In this document: positions 11,061 through 22,281 of the stretch, piece by piece
How positions within the stretch are numbered: position 1 is the stretch's first letter
Layout: each line of letters begins with the position of its first letter
Source: Pictodentalium vernedei
Lineage: Eukaryota > Mollusca > Scaphopoda > Dentaliida > Dentaliidae
Reading direction: 5' to 3'
NCBI GenBank assembly: GCA_031216915.1
Contig: CM062295.1
Location: 182,480,927-182,544,926, forward strand
Length of the DNA: 64,000 nt
Notes under the pieces: generated by a model
Told to the model about the DNA's origin: nothing
The model's database searches: none
What the model saw: the letters and a program-made list of their open reading frames with translations, nothing else
Made by a program: the position numbers and the translations under genes

Positions 11061-13440
11061 TTCATCCCAGAAGTGCCTGTCCTACTCTTCTCTGCTGAAT
11101 CCGACTATATGGAAGCGAATTTTAATAGCAGAGAGTCTAAAGCTTTCTTAGTTAACTGATCATAGACTGCGGAAAGCTTGCCGTCGAAGAAAACTCTCCG
11201 AAGACCGGAGCGACTCTGAGAGAGTTTTTCACCTTATTATCTACACACGTGGATGTAGCTAGGGCCGCGTCACGTCTAACCAACTCCATAATGCCACTAA
11301 AGGACGAAGTTTTACGTGAGGCCCTTGAAAGAACTCTTAAGGAGATTGTGCATCCTAGAATTCTTTTTCCTTGCGACGTGATGATAACGTTCTGGTAAGG
11401 TGATCTGCGTACGATGATGTGTCTAAGCTGACCCTGCTAGACGATATTGTTATTTCCAACATCGTGGTTGGAATTGACATAGACGACAGTAAAAAACAAT
11501 ACTAGGTCCTGACCTGGTCGTCTAGACGCAGAGAACCTCAGAATGCTCTGTCCTGCCGTTTCAAAATATTCGTTGAATAGATGAAAGGCAGATGTCGAGC
11601 ATATTACCGATAAGAAACCTGACCTGCCCATTTAGGTAGCAAGTTAAATAATTTATAGCGTCGTTCAACAGATCAAATGTCCGTGAGACATATCTGGACT
11701 ATGTCGGAAACTGAGGGATGATGTCCCTAAACCGATTAAGAATTCTGTGTCCAGTGGTGCTATCAGTCTCTTATCCGGCAACGCAGCATTTTGGTCCGGA
11801 GGATGATAATGCCGGATGCACTCTACGGCAATTATGTTGTTCCGAAAAGGGAAAATACAACTCATCCGTATCCCTTTCGCCATCCTTTCGGACCACTTGT
11901 AATTCTTGGTCGTCCGTGCCTGAACCTACAGCGGAACGTACCAACCCAGCTTCCTTGGATAATTCCTGATCCCACAGAGTTACTTCGGTTGGTGGGATGC
12001 TGCAATAATTTGTGCTATCTGCGATAGCATGTCCATAGCTGAGGCCTGTGGAGATGTGGTCTTAACAGGATTTAGCCGCTGGAAGCTCCTTGGACATTCA
12101 CTCCTGCATACATCTAATATGTGAAAGTCCGGAGTATGAAGGCCTTGTATCCTTGGCTACCGGATGGCGTGACCTGGTCGCCGTAGAATCCCTGGTCGGC
12201 GATGTTGGTTGAATATCACAGGTCACGTAGCCACGGTGCGGTCGCGTGTGCTGCCGTGAGGATGAGGAATCCGAAAGATCAGTCTCTCCGGACTGTCTAT
12301 ATAACGGAGCGTCCCGAGCGGTGGACGTATGCTCCGACTGAGCAACGTTTTGTACCACAACATCTGGGCCAAGATGTTGTAATATGAGAGAGGAACCTCT
12401 CTTGCTCGCAGCCTGATGGACCTGGACGAGCTAGGAACCGGACTAATAGGCTTCCTCCGTACCATCCTCGTATCCATCGTCACTGGGTGTGCACATTGTA
12501 TTTTACAGTGCTCGCATCACCCAAATCTCCTTCCTGGACCGCAGCGGACAAACCCGGGTGCTGAGCCATTCGGTGAATGGTTGCGACACCGGGCGAGCTA
12601 GCGGATGCCAATGCCGTCGATCCTACTTGGGACCTCTTAGGCAATTGACGTATCTGCATGAGCACTTTACCGCTAGCTCTACATTTGACTGTGACAACGG
12701 AAGCACACTTACAAAGACTTCATGGTAACAATACCCAGTTCATGTTACTGTATGAGACCTGTGGAGCCACGGTCCTACGTGAAATCTCCGCTGGAAGCTC
12801 CCGGAACGTTCATTCCTGCATTTATATAATATGCGAACGTCCCAACTGGAAAGGTCTCGTATCCTTGGCTAGCAGATGGAGTGACCTGGTCGATGTGTAT
12901 TCCTTGGTCGGCGAGGCAGGAGCACCAGGGAAGTTCAGTCCTGCATTTATATAATATGCGAACGTTTCCTGGAAATCTGTGGTCACATAGCCAAGGTGCG
13001 GTCGTGTGTGTTGACGAGGATGAAGAAGCCAATATAACAGCCATGTCGGACTGTCATGCGACGGAGCATCCCGAGCAGGAGGAGTGGACGTAAGCTCCAA
13101 CTAAGCAAACAACATACAACATCGCGGTGCAGATGTTGATGCAGGAGAGAGGGGGCCTCTCTCACTCGCGGTCCGGGGGACCTGGACGAGCTAGCTACCG
13201 GACTGACAGGCTTCCTCCGTACTATCCTCGGATCTGGCGCTGCTGGGTGTGCACATCTGAAGTTTTATAGTGCTCGCATCACCCAATCTGCTTCCCTGGA
13301 CCGCAACGGACTAACCCGGGTGCTGTACCATTCTTTCCTGGTGAATGGTCGCGACACCAGGCGGACTAGCGGGCGACAATGCCTTCGATAGAACTAGCTA
13401 ATTCCCAGCAATTGTCGTAATACCTTGAGCACTTCCCGCT
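11060..13440 (-). pseudogene. gag-like (ORF1) remnant of DIRS copy B
   Basis: The segment aligns with 1-1830 of copy A. Only short minus-strand frames are open (for example 11883-11665, 12358-12098, 12483-12223, 13100-12822). Around 12790-12965 a block reading CCTGCATTTATATAATATGC occurs twice about 135 bp apart, a local duplication absent from copy A. No zinc knuckle or other defined gag motif remains, and the assignment is by position. Confidence 0.45.
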
Positions 13441-14599
13441 AGCCCTACTATTGCAACGACAGAGACACACTCATTGAAGACATCACAGAAACATCACTCT
13501 GAATTCTGAAAAAGAAACTGATAATATATAGTGACCCTACGGAGAGAGGGCCGTAATGGACCCTTCACTGCTAATAAAATACCATGACACATGTCTCCAA
13601 CGTTGTCGTATCAATCAACACACACAGAGCAAGAATTAATGCGACTACATTGACTATAAGAAACACAATGAACTTGTGAATTAGAGGAAGATATCCTCGC
13701 ATTACGAATGAAGAATATTTTTTTCAACGAGAAAAAATATACACCGTCATATTACTTGCACCAACCCTTGAAATAAATATACATAATATATTATAATTCA
13801 TTATAACATTTCAAAAGAAAATAATTTTCAAAAAAAAAAATTTCTGAAAAAATTTTCAGAAGAGCCCAAGTTCCCAATGGGAACCTTGAGCCCAAAGGAT
13901 CCCAAAAAAGCCTAAGTGTGGACAAAATTTTTTAATGATTTTGAAAAATTAATGTAACACTTACGGACAATATTAATGTATCTTGCTATGAACTAAATTA
14001 AGCAGAAGACAAGTAATCACTGTCCGAAATAACAGTTGTCAACATAAGCAAAAGTGTCAACATAAGCAAAAGTGTCAACAAACCGGAAACATGACTCCAG
14101 GCACTGAAACAAAATCAGTTACCAATTTAAACACTATCTAATGCAAAACAGAGGCTTCCAGAGAAGAAATTGTAGAACATCAGATGGTAGATGCAGACCA
14201 AAACGCCTAAACACCCCTGGGGTGAGGACGTAAACATGGAGAAAAAACAGAAAATAATTCTGTTACCAAGCCAAAACTCCCAAGAAATTGTATTAATAAA
14301 CATTACAAAAAATAAGCCAAAATCATGGGAGAATAGCTAGGGGGGATTAAAGGAAAGGGAGAGAGGAAACACTGATTAAACAATGGAACATTCATAGCAA
14401 GAATGACCACAACAAGGTCATGCCTCGAAAATAGGTAACATGAATAATTTCGTAAAATAATTATAAGTTACAACCCTGAACATTTGTTTCCACTGTTTTT
14501 TCCTCTCCACCTTCTATTTCCACCATATTCTACCATTTCTCTCATAATTATGCGTCTGGCATCTTTAAAACTAAGATTTACAAGCACAAATAACAGTGA
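13440..14599 (-). other. 5' leader of DIRS copy B
   Basis: Non-coding and AT-rich, homologous to about 2030-3179 in copy A. Shared landmarks include GATCCCAA...GCCTAAGTGTGGACAAA (about 13895-13925 and 2453-2479) and GGCTTCCAGAGAAGAAA-like text near 14153. A TATTTTTTTCAACGAG stretch lies near 13715. No gene is seen. Confidence 0.6.
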
Positions 14600-14806
14600 A
14601 GAGTAACTGTATTGAGGGCCAAACAAAGAATGACTTTTGGTGGCAATTTCGAGACCTCCTTGACACTGCGCATGCAGAACCATATAGGACATGTAATTTT
14701 CGGTTTTAGAGGCAAATTTTGGGGATTGGAGGGTAAAATTTGCATTTGGCCCTAAATATTTTAGAGTTAGCACCAGCTAAGTCTGGGTCATTGGTACAGT
14801 ATAAAA
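14600..14806 (-). repeat. 5' inverted terminal repeat of DIRS copy B
   Basis: Reverse complement of the body of 5485-5790. The outer edge is CATTGGTACAGTATAAAAAT ending at about 14806. The flanking sequence (AAAGACATTTTGGGC) continues the host repeat interrupted at 5484. Confidence 0.85.
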
Positions 14807-15197
14807 ATAAAGACATTTTGGGCAAGGCCAAATAAATTACCCTTCCCAACATGAGCCCAACCTTTTTTGAACAAGCTTGAATCTTGAGCATATAAGGAAG
14901 TAGCATACCAAATTTCAAAACATTGTGACTGGTAGTTTACGGGAAGATTTTTGAAGAGTTTGGAGGATTTTTGGGCACAACACCCAGCCCACTGGGCTCA
15001 GCTACTTCTATTCATCAATCTTGGAAGGATATCCCCCAAGATATATAATTTATGCCAAGTTTGGTTGTGTATGGTCCAGTGGTTCTGAAGAAGACTGACG
15101 TTGAAAGCAAACAGACGACAGACGCAGGACAATGGATGCCAAGTGATGGCAATAGCTCTCCCTGACTTTGTCAGATGAGCTAAAAAATGTGTGGGTG
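14807..15197. repeat. Right half of hairpin-ended interspersed repeat
   Basis: Contains family phrases such as CATACCAAATTTCAAAAC, CCAAGTTTGGTTGTGTATGG and CCAGTGGTTCTGAAGAAGA. It ends in a hairpin (TAGCTCTCCCTGAC, loop, GTCAGATGAGCT) followed by AAAAAA at about 15189-15194. This terminal hairpin matches those at 8225-8256, 42482-42515, 49492-49527, 52864-52897 and 56850-56886. The left half is probably 5255-5484. Confidence 0.6.
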
Positions 15198-15829
15198 CTA
15201 ACAGAGTTATGCCCACTTGTGGTTTCCCTTGAGCGCAAGGCAAACTTATTTCAACAAATCTGAATTGACATACGATAAGGAATATGCATACTAATTTTTG
15301 TTCAATTCAGTCCAGTATTTATTTCAGAGAAGTCGATGATGCAAAGTTCACACCAGCCGACGTTAGACAGACGATGGACAGTAAGTGATTTGTTAAGTTC
15401 TATCAGCTAAAAATCTTGACAATCACAAAATTACCCTTGTTTTTTTTCACCTATTTTGCCTCAGTATATCAAAAATAGTTATTTAATCTATTATATGATA
15501 TGATAGAATAAATGCTCAGTTTATCTCTAGAATACAGGAAATTTGACGTATTCCTGTTAATTGAATATCCATGGTAAACCTGATGCAAAGGTGTCCAGTC
15601 TCACAAAATTTAATTTTTCCACTGACAAAAAAATTTAAAATCATTTTAGAGTATAGCTGATATTCTTTCATTTCTAAATATTAGTATATTTTACCATTTG
15701 TGATATTATTTCTCAACATCATTTTATACACTGCTTTTTTGCCATATTTGACGCTACAAATTCTGTTGTAGCCATTTTCGTGACTGCCATTTTTACCTAA
15801 GACCCAGAATATATAAGTATTCAAACAAA
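15198..15829. other. AT-rich intergenic sequence
   Basis: No gene, RNA or terminal repeat recognised. It ends at the 3' outer edge of the next DIRS element. Confidence 0.5.
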
Positions 15830-16110
15830 AGAAATTTAGATTTTATAATAAATTTCCTTTCTTATTATACCTATCACAATTGTTTACTACAGGCTTGCAC
15901 TACAGTGGGAAGTCCCTAACTCGGAAAATATACTCACTATTTTGATCTTTCACAAGCAATTTGGGAAAGAAAAGTGGTGCAAAAGCACCAAGAAAAAATA
16001 AGCCAAAACTGGGTCGATTGCTACTGGCGCAGACCCAATAGGGGATGTTCTCTTCCAAGTACAACTCCACGACTTCTGTTGCCAGTGCGCATATACGTTG
16101 CTAATGACTC
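15830..16110 (-). repeat. 3' inverted terminal repeat of DIRS family 2
   Basis: The outer edge begins near AAATTTAGATTTTATAATAA. From TTGTTTACTACAGGCTTGCA (about 15880) to the AATGACTCATTC block (about 16112) it is the reverse complement of 22017-22260 with scattered mismatches. Confidence 0.9.
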
Positions 16111-16200
16111 ATTCTTTTTTAATCTGCCAACGTTAGAGTTATGTGATCAGCGGGGAGAAAGGATTCTTACCCGTATAAGAAGACGGGAGGGCCTCCATGT

Positions 16201-16291
16201 AAACAATTGTGGTAGGTATAACAAGAAAGGAAATTTACTATAAAATTTAAATTTCTTATCAACCTACCTACAATTATTTACTACAGGCTGA
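16201..16291 (-). repeat. Internal complementary region of DIRS family 2
   Basis: 16201-16237 is the reverse complement of the 3' outer edge (15848-15884). 16248-16288 is the reverse complement of the 5' outer edge (about 22240-22281). The two complements lie side by side, as expected if this segment bridges both ends during replication as a circle. Confidence 0.9.
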
Positions 16292-16504
16292 ATAGACAGT
16301 AGGCTGGAGGGAATCGCATAACCAACCCACACATAACCCAATTGCACTGGAACTGTGAACAGAGGAAGAGGTCCCGAGGCCTATCAAACCATAGCATCAC
16401 AATCATTAGTAAAAGACAATGAGAGATGAGGGTTATGGGTCTGTGTGACGCACAGACAGAAAAGGGCAGTAACAGCTCAGAGCTGGAACTGACCTTCAAG
16501 AAGC

Positions 16505-17622
16505 CTAATGGCTAGGGCAGACAACAGCCTGAGCAGAAGAAAGAGGGCCCAATGCAAAAAGGTCCTCTGACTGCTCCCGCAACTGATGCAGATAGAAGGT
16601 GCAGAAAGTAAAAGCATTTCTCCAGTAGGCTGCCTGCATAACATCCAACAACATGACGGAGTTAGAATAAGCCCAAGAGGTAGACAATGCACGCACCTCA
16701 TGGGCAGAAATACGATTGGTAATACAATCGCCAGTTGCTAAACGAGCATAAGCCGCATGAATAGCAAGACAAATCCATCGAGAAATGGACTGAGGAGAGA
16801 TCTTCTGTCGACCAGGAATAAGAGACAGAAAAAAACATTTCCTGCCTTTCCGTATGAATTGTGTCCGATTGAGATAAATGCGAACAGCACGAACCGGACA
16901 GAGCAAAGGGCGATTACCCTCAACAGAAGGAAGAGCCCTGATGCAGATAGGAGTTGGAGCAGTCTCTGGTATCTGATTCTTGGCCAGAAAGGAGCAATCA
17001 GTGGTAAAAGTAACACTGTTGGTGGAGCTCCTAAAAAGGTCTGTGTCAACCGATAGGGCGTGAAGCTCACTAACCCGTTTGGCAGAAGCAAAAGCCATCA
17101 GAAAAGCTGTCTTATATGTGAGAAAATGCATATCCACCTGGGATAAAGGTTCGAATGCCACCCCCCCTCCCCCCCAAGCAAAGCAACACCCACGAAAGAT
17201 TCCATCTTGGGGTAAGCTGCAAAGTCTGAGGCCTTTTCAAAGAAAAGTGCCAAACAAGCTTGGAGAGGTAGGGATTAGTGCCGACATTTCCCCACATAAG
17301 AAAAGGTCTTTGAAAGCATGGACCTGTAACCCTTGATGTTAACAGGTTGGAGACACCGAGAATCAAGCAGGTATACCAGAAACTCCGCAATCTGTGAAAT
17401 CGAAGGATTGGCATAATCAACAGAGTGATCGGCACACCATAGACAGAAGACCTTCCACTTAGCTGCATAAGCTAAACCAGCAGGGTGCCTCCTTGAAGAA
17501 GAAATGCACTCCACTGCTCGTCTCGAAAAACCTCTCTGGAGGAGACAGGACCTGACAAAAGATATGCGTGAATGCACAATGAAGTCGGGTCGACGTGAAA
17601 CCTCCTCGGGTGACCTTGGCAA
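16505..17622 (-). pseudogene. DIRS tyrosine recombinase (integrase), frameshifted
   Basis: This enzyme would integrate the circular DNA copy in place of a DDE integrase. The N-terminal core-binding part lies at 17622-17275 (SRRAVECISSSRRHPAGLAY, then WKVFCLWCADHSVDYANPSI). A short middle block lies in another frame at about 17290-17180 (HFSLKRPQTLQLTPRWNLSW). The catalytic domain is in a third frame, 17161-16505, with the first Arg in SAKRVSELHAL (about residue 29 of that frame), the HEVR box followed by ALSTSWA, and the nucleophile Tyr in AAYWRNAFTFCTFYL. All catalytic residues are visible, but at least two frameshifts, near 17285 and in the C-rich run at 17160-17176, break the frame. The downstream neighbour is the internal complementary region; upstream is RNase H. 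Confidence 0.88.
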
Positions 17623-17989
17623 AGAAGTTCGCGATGTAGAGGGAGACGTGCCGAAACGCCACCATCAGAGAGCGGAGCTGATTGATCCACACCCGCTGAG
17701 GCGACAGGGGAGCGATCAGAATGATTCGACAACTGCAGGTTCGAACTTTGGCTAGAACCTGAGGCAGAATCGGAACTGGTGGGAAGTCGTAGCCAACTAG
17801 ACCGTTCCAATCAAGTCACAGAGCATCCATGGCAAAAGCCAGAGGATCTGGACACGGGAACACGAAAGTGTCCACCTGATGGTTCCAACGAGTCGCAAAG
17901 AGATCGATGTGGGGACGACCCCAGAGATCGCAAAGAGACTGGAACACTGCCCTGTGGAGCATCCACTTGGTGGAAATGACCCTGCCTCA

Positions 17990-19482
17990 TCAGGACAGGG
18001 AGTCGGCTAGGACATTCAGACGACCGGGAATGTGACGAACCACCACCCTGGTGTCGACATCCTGAGCGAGCAGTAGAAGATCCTGAGCCAATTCGTACAT
18101 TGGAACCGAGTGCGTGCCGCCCTGGTTCTGAATGCAAGCAACCAATGTCGAGTTGTCAGACAACAGAAGGACCTGGCGATCCACTGCCTGAATCTCAGAA
18201 GAAGAGCAAGAAGCTCCTTCTGGTTGATGTGTAGAGCTGCCTGATCCTGGTCCCACATCCCATGAAGGGAAAGTCCTAGAGGATCCAACGTTGCACCCCA
18301 TCCGAGATCGCTGGCATCTGTCGTCAGAACGCGATCGGACGTGGGTAAGTCCAACGGGACACCCTGCGTAATCCACTGAACATCTGTCCAGGGGAGAAGG
18401 TTAGGATGAAGAGATTCTGGTAACTGAAGCACCAGATTCAGAGAATCGACATTCGGCTTCCAACGACTGAGCAGAAAGTGTTGGAGAGGTCTGACATGCA
18501 GCCAACCTAGAGGAATGAGATCCGTCACCGAACCTCAGAGACCGAGCAGCCGGAGAATACTCCGTGCTGTCGCGGATGTGGACTGGGACAGAGTCACAGC
18601 AAAAGCTGAGAGAATCACATCCCTGGCCCAAGGAACCGTCACCGTATTGAACTGAGTGTGGAAGGCCATCCTCAGATGACAAAACGACTGAGAAGGGACC
18701 AGATCCGACTTCTCATTGACTCTGAATCTTAGCAACGTGAGCAAGCTCAACAGAGTGTTGACATCCGACTCCAGTAAGGCAGCACTGGAATGCCTCTGGA
18801 GGATATCGTCTAGCTATGCCGAAGTAGTCACCCTGGACTGTGTGCGATGGAAGGCTATCACATGTGACATCAGTTGGGTGAAGGCGCAAGGAGCCAGGTT
18901 GAGGCCAAAAGGCATGGCCTTGAACTGGTAAACTCGCCCCAGAAACGAGAACCTGAGATACTTCCACGACGCCTGATGAATCAGAACGTGAAAGTAAGCA
19001 TTTCGTAGGTCAATGCTGGAAACGAAATCTCCATGGTGAATGGAACGGCAGACCGACCTGAAAGTCTCCATGCTGAACTTGGGAGCAATGATTGACTGGT
19101 TCAGGATACTCAGATCGATAACCGGTCGGAGTCAGCCATCCTTCTTTGGCACCAAGAACAGGCGGGAATAAAACCCCACTGACTGAATGTTCTTGATGAC
19201 CTCAATCGCCCCCTTTGCCAGGAGATTGTCTATCTCCGTGGACAAAAGTTCCCGATGTAAAACGTCTGAAGGAACTGTGGTTGGAAGAAGCATTCTGGAC
19301 AGAGTGGGGTGCTTCCGGAAAGATATTCGCAGCCCGGACCGAACAACATCTAACACCCAAGGATCAGATGTGATGGTGGCCCAACGGTCTACAAACTCTA
19401 CTATCCTTCCTCCAACCTGGGATGAATTGAGGTGAGGACCTTCATTTCGAGCCCCGACGAGGCCCGTGAGAGGAGAAACCAC
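17990..19482 (-). pseudogene. DIRS reverse transcriptase and RNase H, interrupted
   Basis: Copies element RNA into DNA and degrades the RNA. Order on the minus strand: N-terminal part and fingers ending LFLVPKKDG (19482-19132); palm with IDLRNAYFHVLIH (motif A) and FKAMPFGLNLAPCAFTQLM (motif B) at 19071-18814; thumb at 18750-18535; RNase H with LTTDASDLGWGA, INQKELLAL (18528-18016) and LSDNSTLVACIQNQGG with HIPGRLNVLADSLS (18376-17990). The YLDD catalytic box is preceded by a stop: the expected Tyr codon is TAG at 18814-18816, while LDD remains. Other stops or frameshifts separate the blocks near 19132, 18530 and 18140. It is non-functional as read. Confidence 0.9.
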
Positions 19483-21715
19483 CTCCTCTGCTGTATGAAG
19501 AATCCTGAGACTTCCCTCTAGCCTGCCGATGCTTACCCTTACCCCGTGAGTAAGAAGTAGAAGCGGTGGCAGAAGGATCAGCCCTTTGCTTCACAGCGGA
19601 AGCAGAAGGGTACTTGTTAGGCTTTGAACGGCCCCTGCCTCCCACAGAAGGCTGATCAAGCTGACGAAGCAGCAGCTGATCTTTGGAATGATATAGGACG
19701 TCATCCCGGACCATCGACACGGAACCATGGAACAGTTGCAGACCTGCCAAAGAAGCAGATCGAAGAGCAGAGTGCTGCCCCTCAGGAAGGGAACGGCCTG
19801 TGTCCATCACAGAGTCCCTTCGAACTAGTTCCAAATTAGCCGTATTACAGGCATGCGTGTGAGTAAGATGCATAAGCGCCTTGGACAGCACACGCAAAGG
19901 AGACTGTACATCGTCAAACTTATCTGGGGGCATATAAGCTGCTAAGGCAGAGATGACGTGATCTGAGAGAGAAAGCATACCCAGCATTTCTCTCGAAAAG
20001 CCCAACACGGACTCCAGAGTCATCATAGGAATGACGGCAGACTTGGGCTTGGAAAGCCCGAGGTAATTGGAATCCTGATCCAAAACCGTCAAAGTCTGGC
20101 AGACTGATGGATTGGCAGAATCGTAGGAATGATAATGCACCGGAGGCAAAATGGAGTCAACCCTGGTGAAGAACGGAGCCTTCATAGCCTTGGAACTCAG
20201 CTTAGAGTCGAAAGCTGAAAATGCTTCAACCACCTGTACTGACTGGCACGGACGAAGATGCCCAGAAGAGGGTTGCTCCACAGGCTGTAGGCGCGCGGTC
20301 GATGATTGTGGCTTGGCTGACACTGTCGGCTGGTTTGATGGTTTGAGATCCGGAAGGAACCCAAACACAAAGTCAAGAGCTGCCCCCAAGTCAGAAGACT
20401 GTTGGCTCTCGACATCAGGTATGTCTGACTCCTCCCCTGAGTTGGAACACACATAGCCCATCGTGGGCAAACCAGCCGATGCCTCCCATGGTGTAGGCAC
20501 ACCAGGGGGATCAGAAAGTGGCCTGTTTCCAATCCCGGGAGGCGGCACCATAGGGGGGCGCCTGGAAACCACTCGCTGCCTCGCTGGAAGCAACGGGAAG
20601 GCTCTTGGAAAGAACCTGAGTGAGTAAGGAAAGGGCCTCCCTAAGTTCACTGCCCGTGTCTTCACACCTGACCCTCTTAACCAGCGAAGGGTCACAATCC
20701 TCAAATACACCCGAAGCGGTGTGACGGGCGACAGCCGAAACATCTGAGGGCAGATGTGTATAGGGGTACGACACACCCCGAGGATCAACATAACAGGAAC
20801 TCAGGAGAGTTGCCACGGACCTCTGCGGGGCAGAAGGTCCAGGCTGCACAGAAGGCGTTGGTCCCGCAAAACTGGCCGCGTGACCAGAATGAGTGGACGG
20901 AAATGCCATGGAGTTCATAGTGGCCCCACCATGAACATCCGAATTCATGACAAAACTGTGGTGCTCAACGATGCAGAGACCACAGTAGAGGGTTCGGACG
21001 GCAGCCGCTTCCAACTTCGCCCAGTTGGAGCCAGGGAAGGCTGAGGCCGATATCCCATGTCCACACTGCCAGACATCCCTGCAGACCCCTGCAGGGATAA
21101 GCCGAGGCTGGCTGAAACCGAAGACGTAGCAGATGGAACAGCAGTAATAGCAGATACGTCGGGAGTCGTTGAGGTTGGTGGATTTGTGGAGAGAGCACCC
21201 CTGCTTGGCTCCAAAGGAGGAGCCACAACCCTAGTGACAGCCTCAGATGTTGACTGGAGGGGGACCACAGTCCCGGAACCAGGCACCTCTTCACCAGACA
21301 ACTCAACGGCTCTTGCAGTATCCACTACAGGAATAGACTGCACATCCCCCAGAGAGGAGAAATAACTCTCACCAGATGTGGTCGTTTTGGGAGGCCCCGA
21401 ACGACCGTGTTCCCCTTTCCCGCAGGAGCGGGAGGCACGGCCACGAGAATGCACAACACGCTTCACGGACGCCCAGAAAGTGGATGACCATGATCCATAA
21501 AGACCACAGGGTCGATCGGCTGAACACCCTTTGCAAGAGGAGCATGAAGCATGCGAATCGTCCACATGCTTAGGAAGCAAACATTGCCCACAAGGAATAG
21601 TCCTGGGCACGACAGAAGTGAGAGAAGGTGAATTCAGTAGAAAACAGAAGAACACCCCCAAAGAAGAGAGAAAGGTGGCAGAATAAGAGACCCCAGACGG
21701 TCGACCGGGAACCAA
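19442..21715 (-). pseudogene. DIRS ORF1 (gag-like), frameshifted
   Basis: Three overlapping minus frames, 21715-20945 (256 aa), 21014-20511 (167 aa) and 20791-19442 (449 aa), together form an ORF1 of the size expected for DIRS. The N-terminal part has a Cys-rich block: CGQCLLPKHVDDSHASC, then CKGCSADRPCGLYGSW. This resembles the Cys motif of DIRS ORF1 proteins. The middle is Ser/Thr/Pro-rich. The C terminus is basic and Gly/Arg/Ser-rich (YSRGKGKHRQARGK, then GPRRGSK), plausible for nucleic acid binding. The last frame overlaps the reverse transcriptase start by about 40 bp. Two frame changes, near 20980 and 20600, break it. Confidence 0.75.
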
Positions 21716-22014
21716 ACAACAGAAGGACCACTCTCAAAGGAGAGAAGAGAATCTGTAATAAAGGTATCCTGCTGACACCTAACTCTAACACAATTAACAA
21801 GATGAAAAACTTTAACATTTAATATAATTGTGACAAATTAAAGTCCGAAACCGCATGGCTCATGAAAATCGCGCGCGACTCGGAAAAGAAAATATAATCA
21901 AAAACAGTTCCTGATAAGGATACTTTGATCCAACTTGAGGCAGGATACACACAATCAACGAGCAGGATGATCACTGATACTAGTGCTGAGAAGAACATCT
22001 CGTCAACATGGTGG

Positions 22015-22281
22015 ACGAAAAAAAGAATGAGTCATTAGCGACAAATATGCGCACTGGCAACGGAAGTTGTGGCATTGTACTTGGAAGAGAGCATCCCCTA
22101 CTGGGTCTGCGCCGGTAGCACTCGACCCAGTTTTGGCCTATTTTTTCTTGGTGCTTTTGCACCACTTTTCTTTCCCAAATTGCTTGGGAAAGATCAAAAT
22201 AGAGAGTATATTTTCCGAGTTAGGGACTTCCACTGTAGTGCAAGCCTGTAGTAAACAATTGTAGGCAGGTTGATAAGAAAT
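22015..22281 (-). repeat. 5' inverted terminal repeat of DIRS family 2
   Basis: Inverted copy of 15830-16112. It runs from AAAGAATGAGTCATTAGC (about 22022) through GCAAGCCTGTAGTAAACAAT (22240-22259) to GGTTGATAAGAAAT at 22281, where similarity to the internal complementary region stops. Confidence 0.9.

Larger units (their letters stand above)
5485..14806 (-). mobile_element. DIRS-like retrotransposon copy B, full length but decayed
   Basis: Both ends are present. Reading the minus strand, the order is 5' terminal repeat (14600-14806), leader, gag remnant (about 11.1-13.4 kb), reverse transcriptase/RNase H remnant (about 9.0-11.0 kb), about 0.9 kb without recognisable coding, then the internal complementary region and 3' terminal repeat (5485-5875). 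The internal region at about 5795-5870 is the complement of the two outer edges joined head to tail, which is diagnostic of DIRS elements. A tandem-array element is inserted at 5884-8255. No tyrosine recombinase was found between RNase H and the 3' repeat. All frames are heavily broken, so this is an old copy. Confidence 0.8.
15830..22281 (-). mobile_element. DIRS1-group retrotransposon, family 2, near full length
   Basis: A 6.45 kb minus-strand element with complete architecture: 5' terminal repeat (about 22015-22281), gag (about 21715-19442), reverse transcriptase/RNase H (19482-17990), tyrosine recombinase (about 17622-16505), internal complementary region (16201-16291) and 3' inverted terminal repeat (15830-16110). 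The two terminal repeats are inverted, as in DIRS1 rather than PAT or Ngaro. No target duplication is visible, as expected. All three coding regions are interrupted, yet long frames of up to 449 residues survive, so it is younger than the family 1 copies. Confidence 0.9.

Noticed and set aside
15974-16243. 89-residue plus-strand frame
   Set aside because: It lies in the DIRS terminal repeat and is mirrored at 22165-21980; it is a by-product of the inverted repeat.
16505-19482. Retroviral or pararetroviral origin for the polymerase
   Set aside because: Inverted terminal repeats, the internal complementary region and a tyrosine recombinase in place of a DDE integrase define DIRS; no protease or envelope is seen.
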